In this document: piece after piece, positions 16,501 to 25,696 of the stretch | Position numbering within the stretch: the stretch's first letter is position 1 | Layout of the letters: every line of letters starts with the position of its first letter | Assembly: GCF_005930355.1 (NCBI RefSeq) | Contig: NZ_VDBO01000008.1 | Location: 1-64,000, forward strand | Direction: 5' to 3' | Length of the DNA: 64,000 nucleotides | Source: Paenibacillus sinopodophylli | GTDB taxonomy: Bacteria > Bacillota > Bacilli > Paenibacillales > Paenibacillaceae | Program-made: the position numbers and the translations under genes | The notes under the pieces: model-generated | What the model was told of the DNA's origin: nothing | Seen by the model: only the letters and a program-made list of their open reading frames with translations | The model's database searches: none

Positions 16501-19197
16501 ATAAAAATTACTGAAGATTATTTTTATGGTTATGTTTACGCAGGACTGTTCATTCCAGACTCAATCCCATTTGTGGGGGGCAAGGAGCTTGCAGGAGTTG
16601 AGGCAGCTGTTTCATCTGACTTTGTTGGTGCAAACTTTAAAGTCATTGGAGTTAAGCTTGGCTTTATCTATTATTGGAACGGTGACCTAAGCTTTGGCGG
16701 ATCAATCGACCTGTCTTCAAGAGGAAACGCCGTTCACTATGTCCAATCGGAAGCGCTAGACGAAAGCGGCAACCTTGTGCCAACCACTATGGCATATGGA
16801 ACGAATATGAGAAGACTGACTACAAAGACAAGCGCTAAAACTCGAGCCGGAAATGGTGTTACAAAAGAGGTTAGCTTGGCAACAAAAGATGCACTTCTCT
16901 TTGAAATTCCACTTCGTGGATTTGTCAAACCTTCTGCATCAGAAATCATTGTCACCAATCCAAATGGGAAAAAATTGACAATGATTGAAGACGATAACAA
17001 GGGCAATGGAAACTATCTTGTTCAAGCTTTAGATGGCACTAACTATTTGTACATTTCAATTACTGACCCGTCTCTTATTGTTGCTGGTAACTGGTCCATT
17101 GCAGTTGAAACACCTGATGTTTATATCGATAACTTTGAAGTAAACAGTGTTGACAGTATGCCAGAGCTTTCAGGAATTAGTGCTTCTACTAGCGAAAATT
17201 CAAGCCGTGATATTAACGTTTCTTGGACAACGGATAAGCAAAGCAACTATTCGGGTGCACTTAATGTCTATGTCACAAAAGATCCGTCAATCATGCAAGC
17301 CATTGAATCAACTAACATGCAAGATACTTCATCTTTAATTAGTATTGGCAACCTAGAGCTAGATGAGATTGAATCAGGTTCTCATGTGTTCACACTTCCT
17401 GAGTCCTTCCCTCAAGGGAAATATCATGTTGTTGCGATGCTTGTTAACCATCAAGGTGGAATGAGTAAGAAAATCACTTCTTCAACATTCACTTTCACAA
17501 ATCCATTGCTTCCTCAAAAACCACAAGCTGTTTCTGCGGTCTACAGTGGTGACGGCTATGTGAAAGTGGATATAACGGGAAGTGACAAAACGGCAACACA
17601 CTATCTCGTGGCTATCCAAGACGAAGATGGTGTTGAGGTTGAAAATTCCTTTGGTCAATATAAAGTTGGCAGTGACATCATCCTAAAACCATTAGAAGAC
17701 AAAACGAACCGACCTCTATTACAGGAAGGCAAGACTTATTTTGTTAAAGTACAGGCTGCTAGAATTGTGGAAAATCCTCTTAAACATGCAGAATATTATA
17801 GTTCAACCGAATTTGCTTCATCGCAAAGCTTTGTTATGCCTTCAATGGAGAAGCCTCAGCTTTTAAGCATTGAAACAAACATTGACAGATCAAAAGAACT
17901 ATATTATTTAAGTACTGACAAGTTAGAGGTAACTTATACCTTCGACAGGCCTGTTAAAATGACATTTAACCTTAACACGGAAGAAAAAAACACGCCTCAA
18001 GAGTTTAAGACGGTTTGGTCATTTGAACAAAGACTTGAAGACGGCCAGCAATTGATTGACTTTATAGCGGTTGGTGAAAACCGTGACACAATCCAAGGCA
18101 GCAGGTCATCAGGTGCAATTGGGTTTACTGTTGATACAAAAGCACCTACGTTACTCCTTGGCGAAGATGTTCAAACAAGCCTTGACAAGGAAAATGTTGA
18201 CAACACCGTCAGTAATCAAGTTGTTTTTGTTGGCGCGGACTCAAGCTATAGCTTCCATGGTCTAACAGAACCATCCGCATCATTAACTTTAGACGGTAGT
18301 TCAGACGATATTGCTAGAAATCCAGACGGAACATTCGTTGTAAATCGTAAGACCTCAAGCGAAGATCCAGATCAAACCCTGATTCTTAAAGCGGTTGATG
18401 ATGCTGGAAACGAAACGGTTGTTCAAGTTTATCTTGTGAATCGTGCTTTGTCAGAGTTTGAAAGCATTAAATTAATTTCTGACCTTGAAAGCTCCGATGA
18501 TCAGCCTGATTTTATCGAGCTTGGCATAGGCGGAAAAACGCAGCTTTCTGTTAAAGCTCTTCGCACAGTTGGCGACACCGTCTTAAAAGCAGAAGACGTT
18601 GTGTGGCATGTTCTTTATAATCAGAACATCATCAGCCTTTCACAAGATGGGACAATTGAAGCATTAGCTCCCGGCGAAACTGCAATCAAAGTTAGCTATA
18701 GACTTTCTGCTTTTGAAGGTCTAAATGGGGAAAATGTGTATAAAGAACTGTCGGATGTTATCAAAATTAGTGTGAAAGATCTTGGTTATCGTTATGAAGT
18801 TCGTCAAACGCAAGGGTTCTCTTTGTTCACCATATACACTGAAATAAATATGGGCAAGGCAACCGTTGTGGTTGGAGGAAACAAACAAACTCTTTTATAT
18901 GATAGCTTGAAAAAAGCATATATTGGTTCTTCAAGGGAACTTGTCACAGGTGAGCAGTTAACAGCGAACCTTGTTTTTGAGCCAACGGTGAAATCTCCTA
19001 TTCTTCTTCGTGGAGACACCGATGGTAATGGTGTTATTAATACAAATGACATTTCGGCAACAAAAGATGCTATTTTAAACAATGTCTACAACGGATTTAG
19101 TTCTTCCGAAAACTGGGTGAGATCTGATAAAAATGGTGATGGCATTGTTGACATTGTAGATGCGCAACTTACATTAATGGAGGCACTTAAAAAATGA
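13507..19197 (+). CDS. Giant exported protein with C-terminal type-I dockerin (1896 aa)
   Basis: ATG 13507 lies 3 nt after the previous stop; GGAGGG at the end of that gene serves as ribosome-binding site. A signal peptide (residues 1-31, ending VRADA) is followed by a beta-sandwich region of unknown family (about 35-300), a long amphipathic beta-rich region (about 740-1080), FN3/Ig-like domains (about 1220-1640) and a BIG2-like domain (about 1650-1745). Residues 1836-1896 are a dockerin. Loop 1 is DTDGNGVINTND and loop 2 is DKNGDGIVDIVD, each with Asp/Asn at all calcium positions (1,3,5,9,12), each followed by a helix. Dockerins bind cohesins very tightly; a cohesin-like protein is encoded next. 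No catalytic domain is recognised, so this is not an obvious cellulosomal enzyme. Confidence 0.87.
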   Translation: MTIFRTIKRIIAATLCLIMLFTFVSFPVRADASSADYSIANEFMKYSINSRTGGFSIETIDGHPQKAFDNNLPLLYREDAARSNGTSFTTVRIDGKDFIFGQEYGWFGIDTKLHEPVVSEQNRLLTIAWDIKGYTITQKVSISIDPSNSRAGNIGISYDVKNNNAKAGTVGIRLLLDNALGSEIDSPYVLVDPTQPTIVETEYSGDNLPQQIRYVDSLSASDKMAYAMLSGWSGNNNVNVDKVIVGHWVNLANTRYDYTPNPNVDFTNYSNKYLVPDTATAYYWNEKSIEPGQVRISEMLYGIGNFSEQTQKEHVSIGIQTENVLLTSDKKAYENNGVFKATVTIDNSVSGARELIEPIVKLSLDEGLVFAATNTREYTVKISGGLNIGTVFDIPNVDIIAKTQSMITAKRLVVSLNATEIIDSSTHKVVDYSANTNILIPAVEGKLPEVSMKHVFPAAVYSEGDKNITVSGDMKVLAGALSGSDGWSLYLVSPSSGEAILIDKRKISFVEEGQTLAFSTNETLAVGKYDIEFRFTNQQLIDAFGTKIKAATTLDVTNNIADKSASYGIVSLVRFTNASNNRQLYDYISFENEDVMKKFVSGSVKRDGILNKGIGFEKDKTEILLTLRGKIRLMGTGTEKYYSASRADGDITINNILAYDSSEALKMTVDSNGAKLEGDGTIKVINSINIWHNKWHFEAKNGTKYSLDREAVSEKEAVALELQLGDAGTMLQNIAGFLINIKYGVMTQDDDDFGISFGGRISMPLKAADKSKGEEHYDYKGSLTADVKDVLYGSKDSEIGFVGINTTLAVELPKDILGPLVGNEAGVKAEITINTIDDIYSIDAGLSITMLEVEGSLSLKKVPINAVPKMMLDELTFFLAPTTMKVPVVAPYVFITGLGGGISNLADTIAGEPAGELPPLTIHLQTRLLINAIIVGDFKLDAKLSGLAIEGVGRLKKDEDGRLLNIRAGMNVQWISPFQLNAFGEISIHAGAIRGGITIKITEDYFYGYVYAGLFIPDSIPFVGGKELAGVEAAVSSDFVGANFKVIGVKLGFIYYWNGDLSFGGSIDLSSRGNAVHYVQSEALDESGNLVPTTMAYGTNMRRLTTKTSAKTRAGNGVTKEVSLATKDALLFEIPLRGFVKPSASEIIVTNPNGKKLTMIEDDNKGNGNYLVQALDGTNYLYISITDPSLIVAGNWSIAVETPDVYIDNFEVNSVDSMPELSGISASTSENSSRDINVSWTTDKQSNYSGALNVYVTKDPSIMQAIESTNMQDTSSLISIGNLELDEIESGSHVFTLPESFPQGKYHVVAMLVNHQGGMSKKITSSTFTFTNPLLPQKPQAVSAVYSGDGYVKVDITGSDKTATHYLVAIQDEDGVEVENSFGQYKVGSDIILKPLEDKTNRPLLQEGKTYFVKVQAARIVENPLKHAEYYSSTEFASSQSFVMPSMEKPQLLSIETNIDRSKELYYLSTDKLEVTYTFDRPVKMTFNLNTEEKNTPQEFKTVWSFEQRLEDGQQLIDFIAVGENRDTIQGSRSSGAIGFTVDTKAPTLLLGEDVQTSLDKENVDNTVSNQVVFVGADSSYSFHGLTEPSASLTLDGSSDDIARNPDGTFVVNRKTSSEDPDQTLILKAVDDAGNETVVQVYLVNRALSEFESIKLISDLESSDDQPDFIELGIGGKTQLSVKALRTVGDTVLKAEDVVWHVLYNQNIISLSQDGTIEALAPGETAIKVSYRLSAFEGLNGENVYKELSDVIKISVKDLGYRYEVRQTQGFSLFTIYTEINMGKATVVVGGNKQTLLYDSLKKAYIGSSRELVTGEQLTANLVFEPTVKSPILLRGDTDGNGVINTNDISATKDAILNNVYNGFSSSENWVRSDKNGDGIVDIVDAQLTLMEALKK

Positions 19198-20783
19198 TGA
19201 AATACTTGAAAAGCATTTTTTGCATCATGATTTTAGTGGCTGTTATACCATCATATGCCTACAGCGCAAACGATGCCGCAGACCTTAGTTATCGTGTAAA
19301 CATCACAGTAACTGACAGCTCTGGCACCTCAAAATCATCATTTGAAGTTGGAGAAGAAATTTTTGTTAAACTAAGTCTTTCATATGCTGGTGCCGGAAGG
19401 GCACCGGTATATGGTTTTCAAGGAAAGCTGCAGTTTGATTCTTATGTTCTGAAAAATACCAGTGTTAATATGGAAAAGGACATTTCAATGAAATATTCTG
19501 ATGGTGCCATCAACTATATCTATCTTGATATGACCGCGAGCGGAAAAGATGATTCCATACTTCAAAACATTGGAACTGCTGTTTTCCAAGCTAGAAACAA
19601 CGGAACTTTCAACTTTTCTTTAGGCAGCTTCATTGTAACCAATAAAGATGCAACACAGCGGTATATTGAACCGTTTGAAGATGTGCAAATCATTGTTGGC
19701 TCTGGAATAAAGGAAGCCTCTAAGTCTTCACTATATGAAGACATTGTGGCTGCGAAATCTTTACTTGCTTCAGTTACCATTGCGGATAATCCGAAAACCA
19801 TATATAGCCCGGATTTTTGGTATTCAACAAAATCTGCTCAAAAATTGAGGGGTGTTATTGCTGAGGCTGAGGCTGTTTTTGATAAAAAAGATGCTCTACC
19901 TTCAGAGATCACAGATGCAATCGAAAAGCTTAGCATTGGCATTTCAAATTTTGAGAATTCTAAAATTATAGGTCCGAAACGTTGGGCTGCCTCGGACGGA
20001 AACAACATTAACTATTCTGTTAAAGCTTCTGTTCAAGGAGGAAACGGCAAAATTGCCGATGGCTTTGAAGCTCAAACCATTCGTGCAACAACCTCTGCAA
20101 CCATCAGAATGATTCCCGATGAAGGGTTTGAAACCGAATATATCTTTATCAACGGCGAGAGATTTATAGGCCGTGACATTTACACCATTCCAGAGGTTAG
20201 CCGTGACTTAACTATTGTTGTTACATTTGTGAGAAAACCGCCTTTTACAGATATAGCACATGACGATTGGTACTATTCTTCTGTAAGATATGCTTATAAC
20301 GAGGGGCTATTCACGGGAACATCTGAAACAAAATTTTCACCCTCTGGGAAAATGAGCCGTGCAATGCTTGCCACTGTCGTATATCGTATGGAAAATCAAC
20401 CAAATGTTAAGTTTTCAGATGTGTTCTCTGACGTTCAAAGTGGTCTTTGGTATTCAGATGCTATTATTTGGGCAAACCAAAACCAAATTGTTAACGGATA
20501 TGGTAAGGGTAAATTTGCTCCCAATGACGCAATCACTCGTGAGCAAATTGCTGTTATGCTCTATCGATACGCAAATGGTAAAGGGTCTAACGTTCAAACT
20601 GAAATTTCAAGCCTAAGCTTCAAAGATGCAAATGAAATTTCAGACTTTGCCAAAGAGTCCATTACTTGGGCTGTGTCAAAGGGCATTATGAAGGGTAACT
20701 CTGATATGACGCTAAATCCTTCTGGTCTTGCAACCAGAGCAGAGGTTGCTACTATGCTCCAAAGGTTTAAAGAGTTGGAATAA
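19194..20783 (+). CDS. Cohesin-like, SLH-anchored surface protein (529 aa)
   Basis: The ATG at 19194 overlaps the previous stop (ATGA), indicating translational coupling; GGAGG lies 10 nt upstream. Signal peptide about 1-25. Residues about 30-170 resemble a cohesin: an RVNITVTDSS strand, FEVGEEIFVKLSLS, VYGFQGKLQFDSYVL (the usual first-strand-pair pattern) and a closing VQIIVGSG strand. Residues about 180-260 are a helical bundle (FIVAR-like). Residues about 262-345 are a Listeria-Bacteroides-type beta repeat, and about 350-529 three SLH repeats (FTDIAHDDWYYSSVRYAY, FSDVQSGLWYSDAI, FKDANEISDFAKESI). Inferred role: a wall-bound receptor that displays the dockerin protein encoded just upstream. 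The SLH part is certain; the cohesin assignment is by pattern only. Confidence 0.82.
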   Translation: MMKYLKSIFCIMILVAVIPSYAYSANDAADLSYRVNITVTDSSGTSKSSFEVGEEIFVKLSLSYAGAGRAPVYGFQGKLQFDSYVLKNTSVNMEKDISMKYSDGAINYIYLDMTASGKDDSILQNIGTAVFQARNNGTFNFSLGSFIVTNKDATQRYIEPFEDVQIIVGSGIKEASKSSLYEDIVAAKSLLASVTIADNPKTIYSPDFWYSTKSAQKLRGVIAEAEAVFDKKDALPSEITDAIEKLSIGISNFENSKIIGPKRWAASDGNNINYSVKASVQGGNGKIADGFEAQTIRATTSATIRMIPDEGFETEYIFINGERFIGRDIYTIPEVSRDLTIVVTFVRKPPFTDIAHDDWYYSSVRYAYNEGLFTGTSETKFSPSGKMSRAMLATVVYRMENQPNVKFSDVFSDVQSGLWYSDAIIWANQNQIVNGYGKGKFAPNDAITREQIAVMLYRYANGKGSNVQTEISSLSFKDANEISDFAKESITWAVSKGIMKGNSDMTLNPSGLATRAEVATMLQRFKELE

Positions 20784-20860
20784 GAGGCATGACACTTGGA
20801 GGATGAGGACAGTTAATCGCTAGGTGTCTTCTGAATACATCTTGCATAGTCGAAAAAAGG

Positions 20861-20890
20861 AAAAGCACCGAGTTTCTCGGTGCTTTTTGT
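20861..20890 (+). terminator. Bidirectional terminator between convergent surface genes
   Basis: A perfect 12-bp hairpin (AAAAGCACCGAG, TTT loop, CTCGGTGCTTTT) with A-rich left and T-rich right sides. It can end both the plus-strand operon and the minus-strand SLH gene. Confidence 0.85.
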
Positions 20891-20904
20891 ATACCATACA
20901 AAGG

Positions 20905-23900
20905 TTAAGATTGACGATCCGTATGCAATAGCCAGCGATATAAAATCGCAGATAGCTCTGCTCTAGTCATCCATTCCTGAGGGGCAATTTGTCCATTGCT
21001 GCGGCCTTGAATGATCCCAGTTGACAATGCCGCTCCTACATCTGCTTGTGCCCAAGATGATATTTGATTTGCATCGTCGAAGGAGGCAAGGGCAGAAAGC
21101 ACAGCATCGTCTTTAACACGGATACCCGTCAATTTGGCGATACGATTAAGAACGACGATGGCTTGCTCACGAGTGACTAAGCTATCTCCTTTAAAGCTGC
21201 TATCATCATAACCTTCTAACAAGTCAAAAGTGACTGCAGCCTCCAACTCATTGGCATACCAGGCCTCTGGACTGACATCCTTAAATCCGTTTGTATAGCT
21301 GACTTCGCCTAAACCTAAGGCTCTTGCTGTCAGAGCGGCTAGCTGTGCTCTAGTAATAGGTTGATTCGGATTAAAGCCTCCATCCACAAATCCAACGACT
21401 ACACGGCGGTTGGCTAGCTCTTGAATTTGTTTCTCTGCCCAATGTCCTTGAATATCATTAAAGCTATTCGAGTATTGAATCATTGTGAAGCTGCCATTGC
21501 TAATGAGACTTAGCTCAGCAAAGGTTTGGCCATCCTTCGTGATGAACTTGGTCGGAATATGGGAAATCCCTTTCTCATCCAGCCGAACAGCTGTCGTTAG
21601 ATCTGTTGAATTAATCGGGAAACGAAGCTGTGCAAAGCGATTAAAACGGTTAATTTCTACTGATTTCTCTCCTGCATGGATTTCCAGCTTCAGTTTAATG
21701 AGCTTTCCGTTGCTGACAACTCCTGCTGGCAGCGAGCCGACTTGAGATTTTTGTTCATCCATCTGCAGATGCAATACGACGGAATACGTTGTTCCTTCTG
21801 AAATGTTCAGCTGCTGCTTCATTTGATCAGTAATAATATTCTCGACTGGGAAGCGATACTCGATCCCTTGGTGTTCTAGCTGTACAAAGCCTTGAGGAAC
21901 AAATAGCTCTGTCCAAGCTTTTTGAGAAATTTCCAGCTTAATGTTTTTTTCTTCTCTGGAGGAGACAATTTTCGATTCTCCATTAAGATTAGCAGCCTTG
22001 ACGCCATCTCCATTGATCCAAATATCAAATGCAGGAGATTGACCCGTATTGCCCGTTGTTGGCGGAATTTGTACATCTTGTTCATCGCGTGGTGTAACTG
22101 TATTGGATAGACCGGATTCGGATCCGTCACCCGCAGCTGTCACTGCTTGTACCGAGAAACGATAACTCGTTCCATTCGTAAGACCAGTTATTACAATCTC
22201 TGTGGTCGTACCCTCAGCTTTAATATTTCCAGGATGTGAAGTGACTACATACTTATCAATTGGATAGGAGCCACTGTCAGTTGGTGTGTCAAATCGCACG
22301 GTTGCAGTACCATTGCCTGCGCTAGCAGTCACATTCGTTGCTGCTGTTGCAAGACGCGCTGCTTCTCTTGTTACAAGTATAGTAGAATCGTGAGTACCCA
22401 CAGCGTCTGTGAAGCGAGATGCTATCTTATTCAACCCCACTTGTAGTGGAATATCTGTTTCCCAGCCATAAGATGAATCTTCGACCCATAGTTCTGCCGA
22501 GGTAATGCCTTTTGTTTGATCATAAGTAGCCTTCGTTACGGATACTTCATAGGGAACGGTTGCTGAATATACAGCAGTAGTTACCGTGGGTGAGAAGTTA
22601 ACGTTTTCCAGTTGCAATGAATACTTGAATTTTTCTGTTTTGAACGAAACTTGCTGGCTGTATCGGGTCTCAGTACCATCTGTAGCAAATGCTCTGGCAT
22701 AATATATGGTATCCGGCTGTAGTCCATTAATCGTATCGTTCATTACGATTTGATAAGGGGCAGTAAGAGCAAGCATCTCATCCTCTACAGTGGGATGCGG
22801 GGAGGTGCTTACAGCAACGCCAGCCTTCTTGATAAAGTTAAGATTTAAAGTATCTAGCGTTACTTGTACGGGTGCTGTAGCAAAGGATGTACTGCTGATT
22901 GCTAGATCAATTGTCCAGTTCTTAAATGCAAATTGTTGCGAATCTGACATTGCGATTTCAGCAGTTATTGTATTCACCGCCAGCACCTTCCAATAGTAAG
23001 GATTACCTGGTAACAACGGTGAGGTATTCAGATTGTAGCTGGTTTGACCCGTCACATCGAACTGTTGGTAATTGAGAAAGCCAGCATCTGTAGAGAGCAG
23101 CAAATATTGCTTATTATAGTTGGCAGAGCTATTGGAATTTGTCCATTCTAGAATGACTTCATCCTGATTTGCGTCGAAAAGCTCTTTATCTAAAGGAGTG
23201 TTCAATACTGGTGCTGTAAGTGTATTTCCTGTTTTTAATAAGATAGGAATATAAGCTCTGCCGTACTTAGCTATGAACGAATCATTTAGAAGATGAATGC
23301 TTTGAGCTGTACCTGATGGGAAACCACGGTAGCCTTCATTTCCATAATTACGATAAGTATATACCGACATCGCATAGGTGGGTTGATGCGTTTCAGCCTG
23401 TACGACAATTTCTCCTGTTTCCTCAAAAAAGATAATCTGCAATGTTCCTTTATTCCATGACTGATTTACATTTGAAAACTGTACAACCGCCATTCTTTTT
23501 CCAATCTCACTGCCGATTACGGCATGATAGATGGCATCAGGTAAATCATTTACGACGATTCCAGTCTCAGGATGAGCCGTGAAAAATAATTTACTATCGC
23601 CGTGGTAGTCTGTAATTTGAATTTCACTTAGGGTTGTTCCGTTAAAGGGAAAGTCAATGCCTAAGTCTAATGTCGTACCCGTGACAAGAGCAGCGGGATA
23701 CAGTAGTGTTTCAGGGACTGTTGTAAATGAAGCCTCATCGTTTGAATCCTGTGTAGTCATCTGTACGAGAACAGGAATCATTTTATATTTTTGAGAAGCA
23801 GGATCATAACCCATTTTTGGAACGAGATAGCTATCCTTCGAGTAATAACTCCACTGCATGGAATAAAGGTTATTTCGGTTTTGATAAACAGTCCCGTAAT

Positions 23901-25503
23901 TCGGTTTAATGATGGATAAGTTTATCCAATCATGATGAATTAGTAAACCTGAGCTATCCATAATACTAGTACCATAGCCTAACTGATGTGTTGTATCAAC
24001 AAATTGCTGCGTATTAGGATTTAGTAAATACAAATTGCTGCTATTTATTTCGGTGAAAGTAATCTGTTCTCCATCGCCAACCATATTCAGGCCATATCCA
24101 CCTACCGGATAAGTATGTTCTATTACTAACTCTTTGGTTGCGGCATTCCAATAATATTGTTCTAGTTTATCGCTATAAAGGGCTAGAAACTGTCCGTTTG
24201 GCGTCCATAGGATGTCATTCGGATCGAACGAGACCGTCTTCAGAAGGGTGAAATCATCAGCAGATATAATGTCCATATTCGGGGAGCCGTCACTTAGAAG
24301 GGAGAAAAAGTATCCATCGTGATAAGCTACTCTTCCAGTTTCATTAGGAAAAGCTTTACTGCGTATATATATGCCTTGTTCGTCGAATTCATCAAGATGA
24401 TTAGTATTTAGATCAACAACAAAGAAATGACCATTATCCGGGTTTACAATCATTTGAATGAATTCATTCTCATAAACTTCTCCACGATTACTGTTTAAAA
24501 TGTTCTCAAAGGTGTAGGTTCGTTCAGAATCGTTATAGGAATATAACTTTATGCCTGCTTGATTGCCTATGATTAAATCTCCGTTATTTGTAAATTCAAT
24601 AAAGGAAGAGCGAAGTAAAAAAGCATTTTTAATCTCAATGGTTTCGTTTTCATTAAGAACAAGGTAGTTGTCAAATAAAGTATCTGCACCCAACGCGCTA
24701 AATTTACCATTTTCTGAGGCAGAAGGATTGGAATAAGAGTAATCTGTATGAAGCGTAGTACAATTCGTCAGATTTAGCTCATTGCAAATATAAGCTTTGG
24801 AAGGTCCATTGACTAGATATCTGTTATCTTCTGTAGATACAATGCCCGAAATATAATCATTCAATGTCGCATTTACTATTGTAACTGCTAAAGGGGCAGC
24901 TGCAGTATCCAAGATGGAGTAATGCTTCCATGCAAACGAGGAAATATAGATGAGACCATCCTTACCCTTTTGCATCGCCGTAGGTCTGGATGTAAATACA
25001 TGCAGATTATCCTCGACAACCGTATTTGTAGATAAGTCGAGCTTAATCATTGGATAACCTGCATTCTCATCTTTCAAGACAATATATAGATAACGATTTA
25101 GACCTTCTTTGGAAAAAGCCATCTTAACTGGCTCAATAGTAGGCGCTCCCACGCTTGTATTCCAACTTGCACCTGTCAATTGAGCGGCTAACTGATCGCG
25201 AGTAATTAAACGGCCTTGAAAGTTTCCATCGGTTGTAAAATGGAAAATATCACTAGCACTGACGTAGGTTTCATTAGCAATCACATATAGATTGTTAGAA
25301 TCGTCTACTTCAATGATGTTAATATTTTCAATGTATCCTTTATCTGGAAGAGTAAATGCATTTGGTGCTAATGATAAGGGGGTTTCCTTAAAGCCGTATT
25401 CATCAGTGAGTGCAGCTGCTATTGCTTTTGGTTGAATGGGTAATCCTGCAAATAAAGAAGTAAGTAATGTGAATACAACAAAACAAGTAATTATTTTTTT
25501 CAT
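20905..25503 (-). CDS. Large SLH-anchored surface protein with propeller-like and FN3 regions (1532 aa)
   Basis: Minus strand, ATG at 25503 with AGGAGGA 7 nt upstream. Signal peptide MKKIITCFVVFTLLTSLFAG, cut near AIAA. Residues about 40-650 contain repeated short beta blades (YLYIVLKDENAG, HFFVVDLNTNHLDEFDEQG) like a beta-propeller, then fibronectin-like sandwiches. A clear FN3 domain lies at about 1050-1140 (GNGTATVRFDTP through LTNGTSYRFSVQAV), followed by a beta domain. Three SLH repeats fill about 1349-1525 (FNDIQGHWAEKQIQELA, FKDVSPEAWYANELEAA, FDDANQISSWAQADVGAAL). Expected location: outer cell wall. No catalytic motif was seen. It lacks the CTTAAAG operator, so it may not belong to the regulon upstream. 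Confidence 0.87.
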   Translation of the reverse strand: MKKIITCFVVFTLLTSLFAGLPIQPKAIAAALTDEYGFKETPLSLAPNAFTLPDKGYIENINIIEVDDSNNLYVIANETYVSASDIFHFTTDGNFQGRLITRDQLAAQLTGASWNTSVGAPTIEPVKMAFSKEGLNRYLYIVLKDENAGYPMIKLDLSTNTVVEDNLHVFTSRPTAMQKGKDGLIYISSFAWKHYSILDTAAAPLAVTIVNATLNDYISGIVSTEDNRYLVNGPSKAYICNELNLTNCTTLHTDYSYSNPSASENGKFSALGADTLFDNYLVLNENETIEIKNAFLLRSSFIEFTNNGDLIIGNQAGIKLYSYNDSERTYTFENILNSNRGEVYENEFIQMIVNPDNGHFFVVDLNTNHLDEFDEQGIYIRSKAFPNETGRVAYHDGYFFSLLSDGSPNMDIISADDFTLLKTVSFDPNDILWTPNGQFLALYSDKLEQYYWNAATKELVIEHTYPVGGYGLNMVGDGEQITFTEINSSNLYLLNPNTQQFVDTTHQLGYGTSIMDSSGLLIHHDWINLSIIKPNYGTVYQNRNNLYSMQWSYYSKDSYLVPKMGYDPASQKYKMIPVLVQMTTQDSNDEASFTTVPETLLYPAALVTGTTLDLGIDFPFNGTTLSEIQITDYHGDSKLFFTAHPETGIVVNDLPDAIYHAVIGSEIGKRMAVVQFSNVNQSWNKGTLQIIFFEETGEIVVQAETHQPTYAMSVYTYRNYGNEGYRGFPSGTAQSIHLLNDSFIAKYGRAYIPILLKTGNTLTAPVLNTPLDKELFDANQDEVILEWTNSNSSANYNKQYLLLSTDAGFLNYQQFDVTGQTSYNLNTSPLLPGNPYYWKVLAVNTITAEIAMSDSQQFAFKNWTIDLAISSTSFATAPVQVTLDTLNLNFIKKAGVAVSTSPHPTVEDEMLALTAPYQIVMNDTINGLQPDTIYYARAFATDGTETRYSQQVSFKTEKFKYSLQLENVNFSPTVTTAVYSATVPYEVSVTKATYDQTKGITSAELWVEDSSYGWETDIPLQVGLNKIASRFTDAVGTHDSTILVTREAARLATAATNVTASAGNGTATVRFDTPTDSGSYPIDKYVVTSHPGNIKAEGTTTEIVITGLTNGTSYRFSVQAVTAAGDGSESGLSNTVTPRDEQDVQIPPTTGNTGQSPAFDIWINGDGVKAANLNGESKIVSSREEKNIKLEISQKAWTELFVPQGFVQLEHQGIEYRFPVENIITDQMKQQLNISEGTTYSVVLHLQMDEQKSQVGSLPAGVVSNGKLIKLKLEIHAGEKSVEINRFNRFAQLRFPINSTDLTTAVRLDEKGISHIPTKFITKDGQTFAELSLISNGSFTMIQYSNSFNDIQGHWAEKQIQELANRRVVVGFVDGGFNPNQPITRAQLAALTARALGLGEVSYTNGFKDVSPEAWYANELEAAVTFDLLEGYDDSSFKGDSLVTREQAIVVLNRIAKLTGIRVKDDAVLSALASFDDANQISSWAQADVGAALSTGIIQGRSNGQIAPQEWMTRAELSAILYRWLLHTDRQS

Positions 25504-25545
25504 AATCTTCCTCCTAGAATATTAAAGCGATTTCAGGTAAATACA

Positions 25546-25600
25546 GAGCTTGCGAAGCTCCGTAGAGTGTAACATAGTGCTATGAAAGAATTATGAAAGA
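25546..25600 (-). promoter_or_regulatory. Direct and inverted repeats upstream of the large SLH gene
   Basis: Read on the minus strand, CTTTCATA occurs twice 11 bp apart (25599-25592 and 25588-25581), an OmpR/PhoP-like spacing, then TATGTT as a possible -10, then the inverted repeat GAGCTTCGCAAGCTC (25560-25546) in the leader. The repeats are seen directly; the regulator is unknown. Confidence 0.35.
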
Positions 25601-25636
25601 AATACAACCGTCGATGATGCTGGTCTGTGTGCAGCA

Positions 25637-25692
25637 AAAAAATAAGAGACCTTCCCAGCGTTCATTGAACTTTTGGGAGGTCTCTCATTATT
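25637..25692 (-). terminator. Terminator of the dihydrouridine synthase gene
   Basis: On the minus strand a stem of AATGAGAGACCTCCC with GGGAAGGTCTCTTATT (one mismatch) closes a roughly 18-nt loop and ends in TTTTTTTG, just past the gene stop. Confidence 0.8.
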
Positions 25693-25696
25693 TGTT

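Noticed and set aside
6676-20783. Reading the giant operon as a cellulosome gene cluster
   Set aside because: No glycosidase catalytic motifs or carbohydrate-binding modules of the cellulosome kind are visible in the three proteins.
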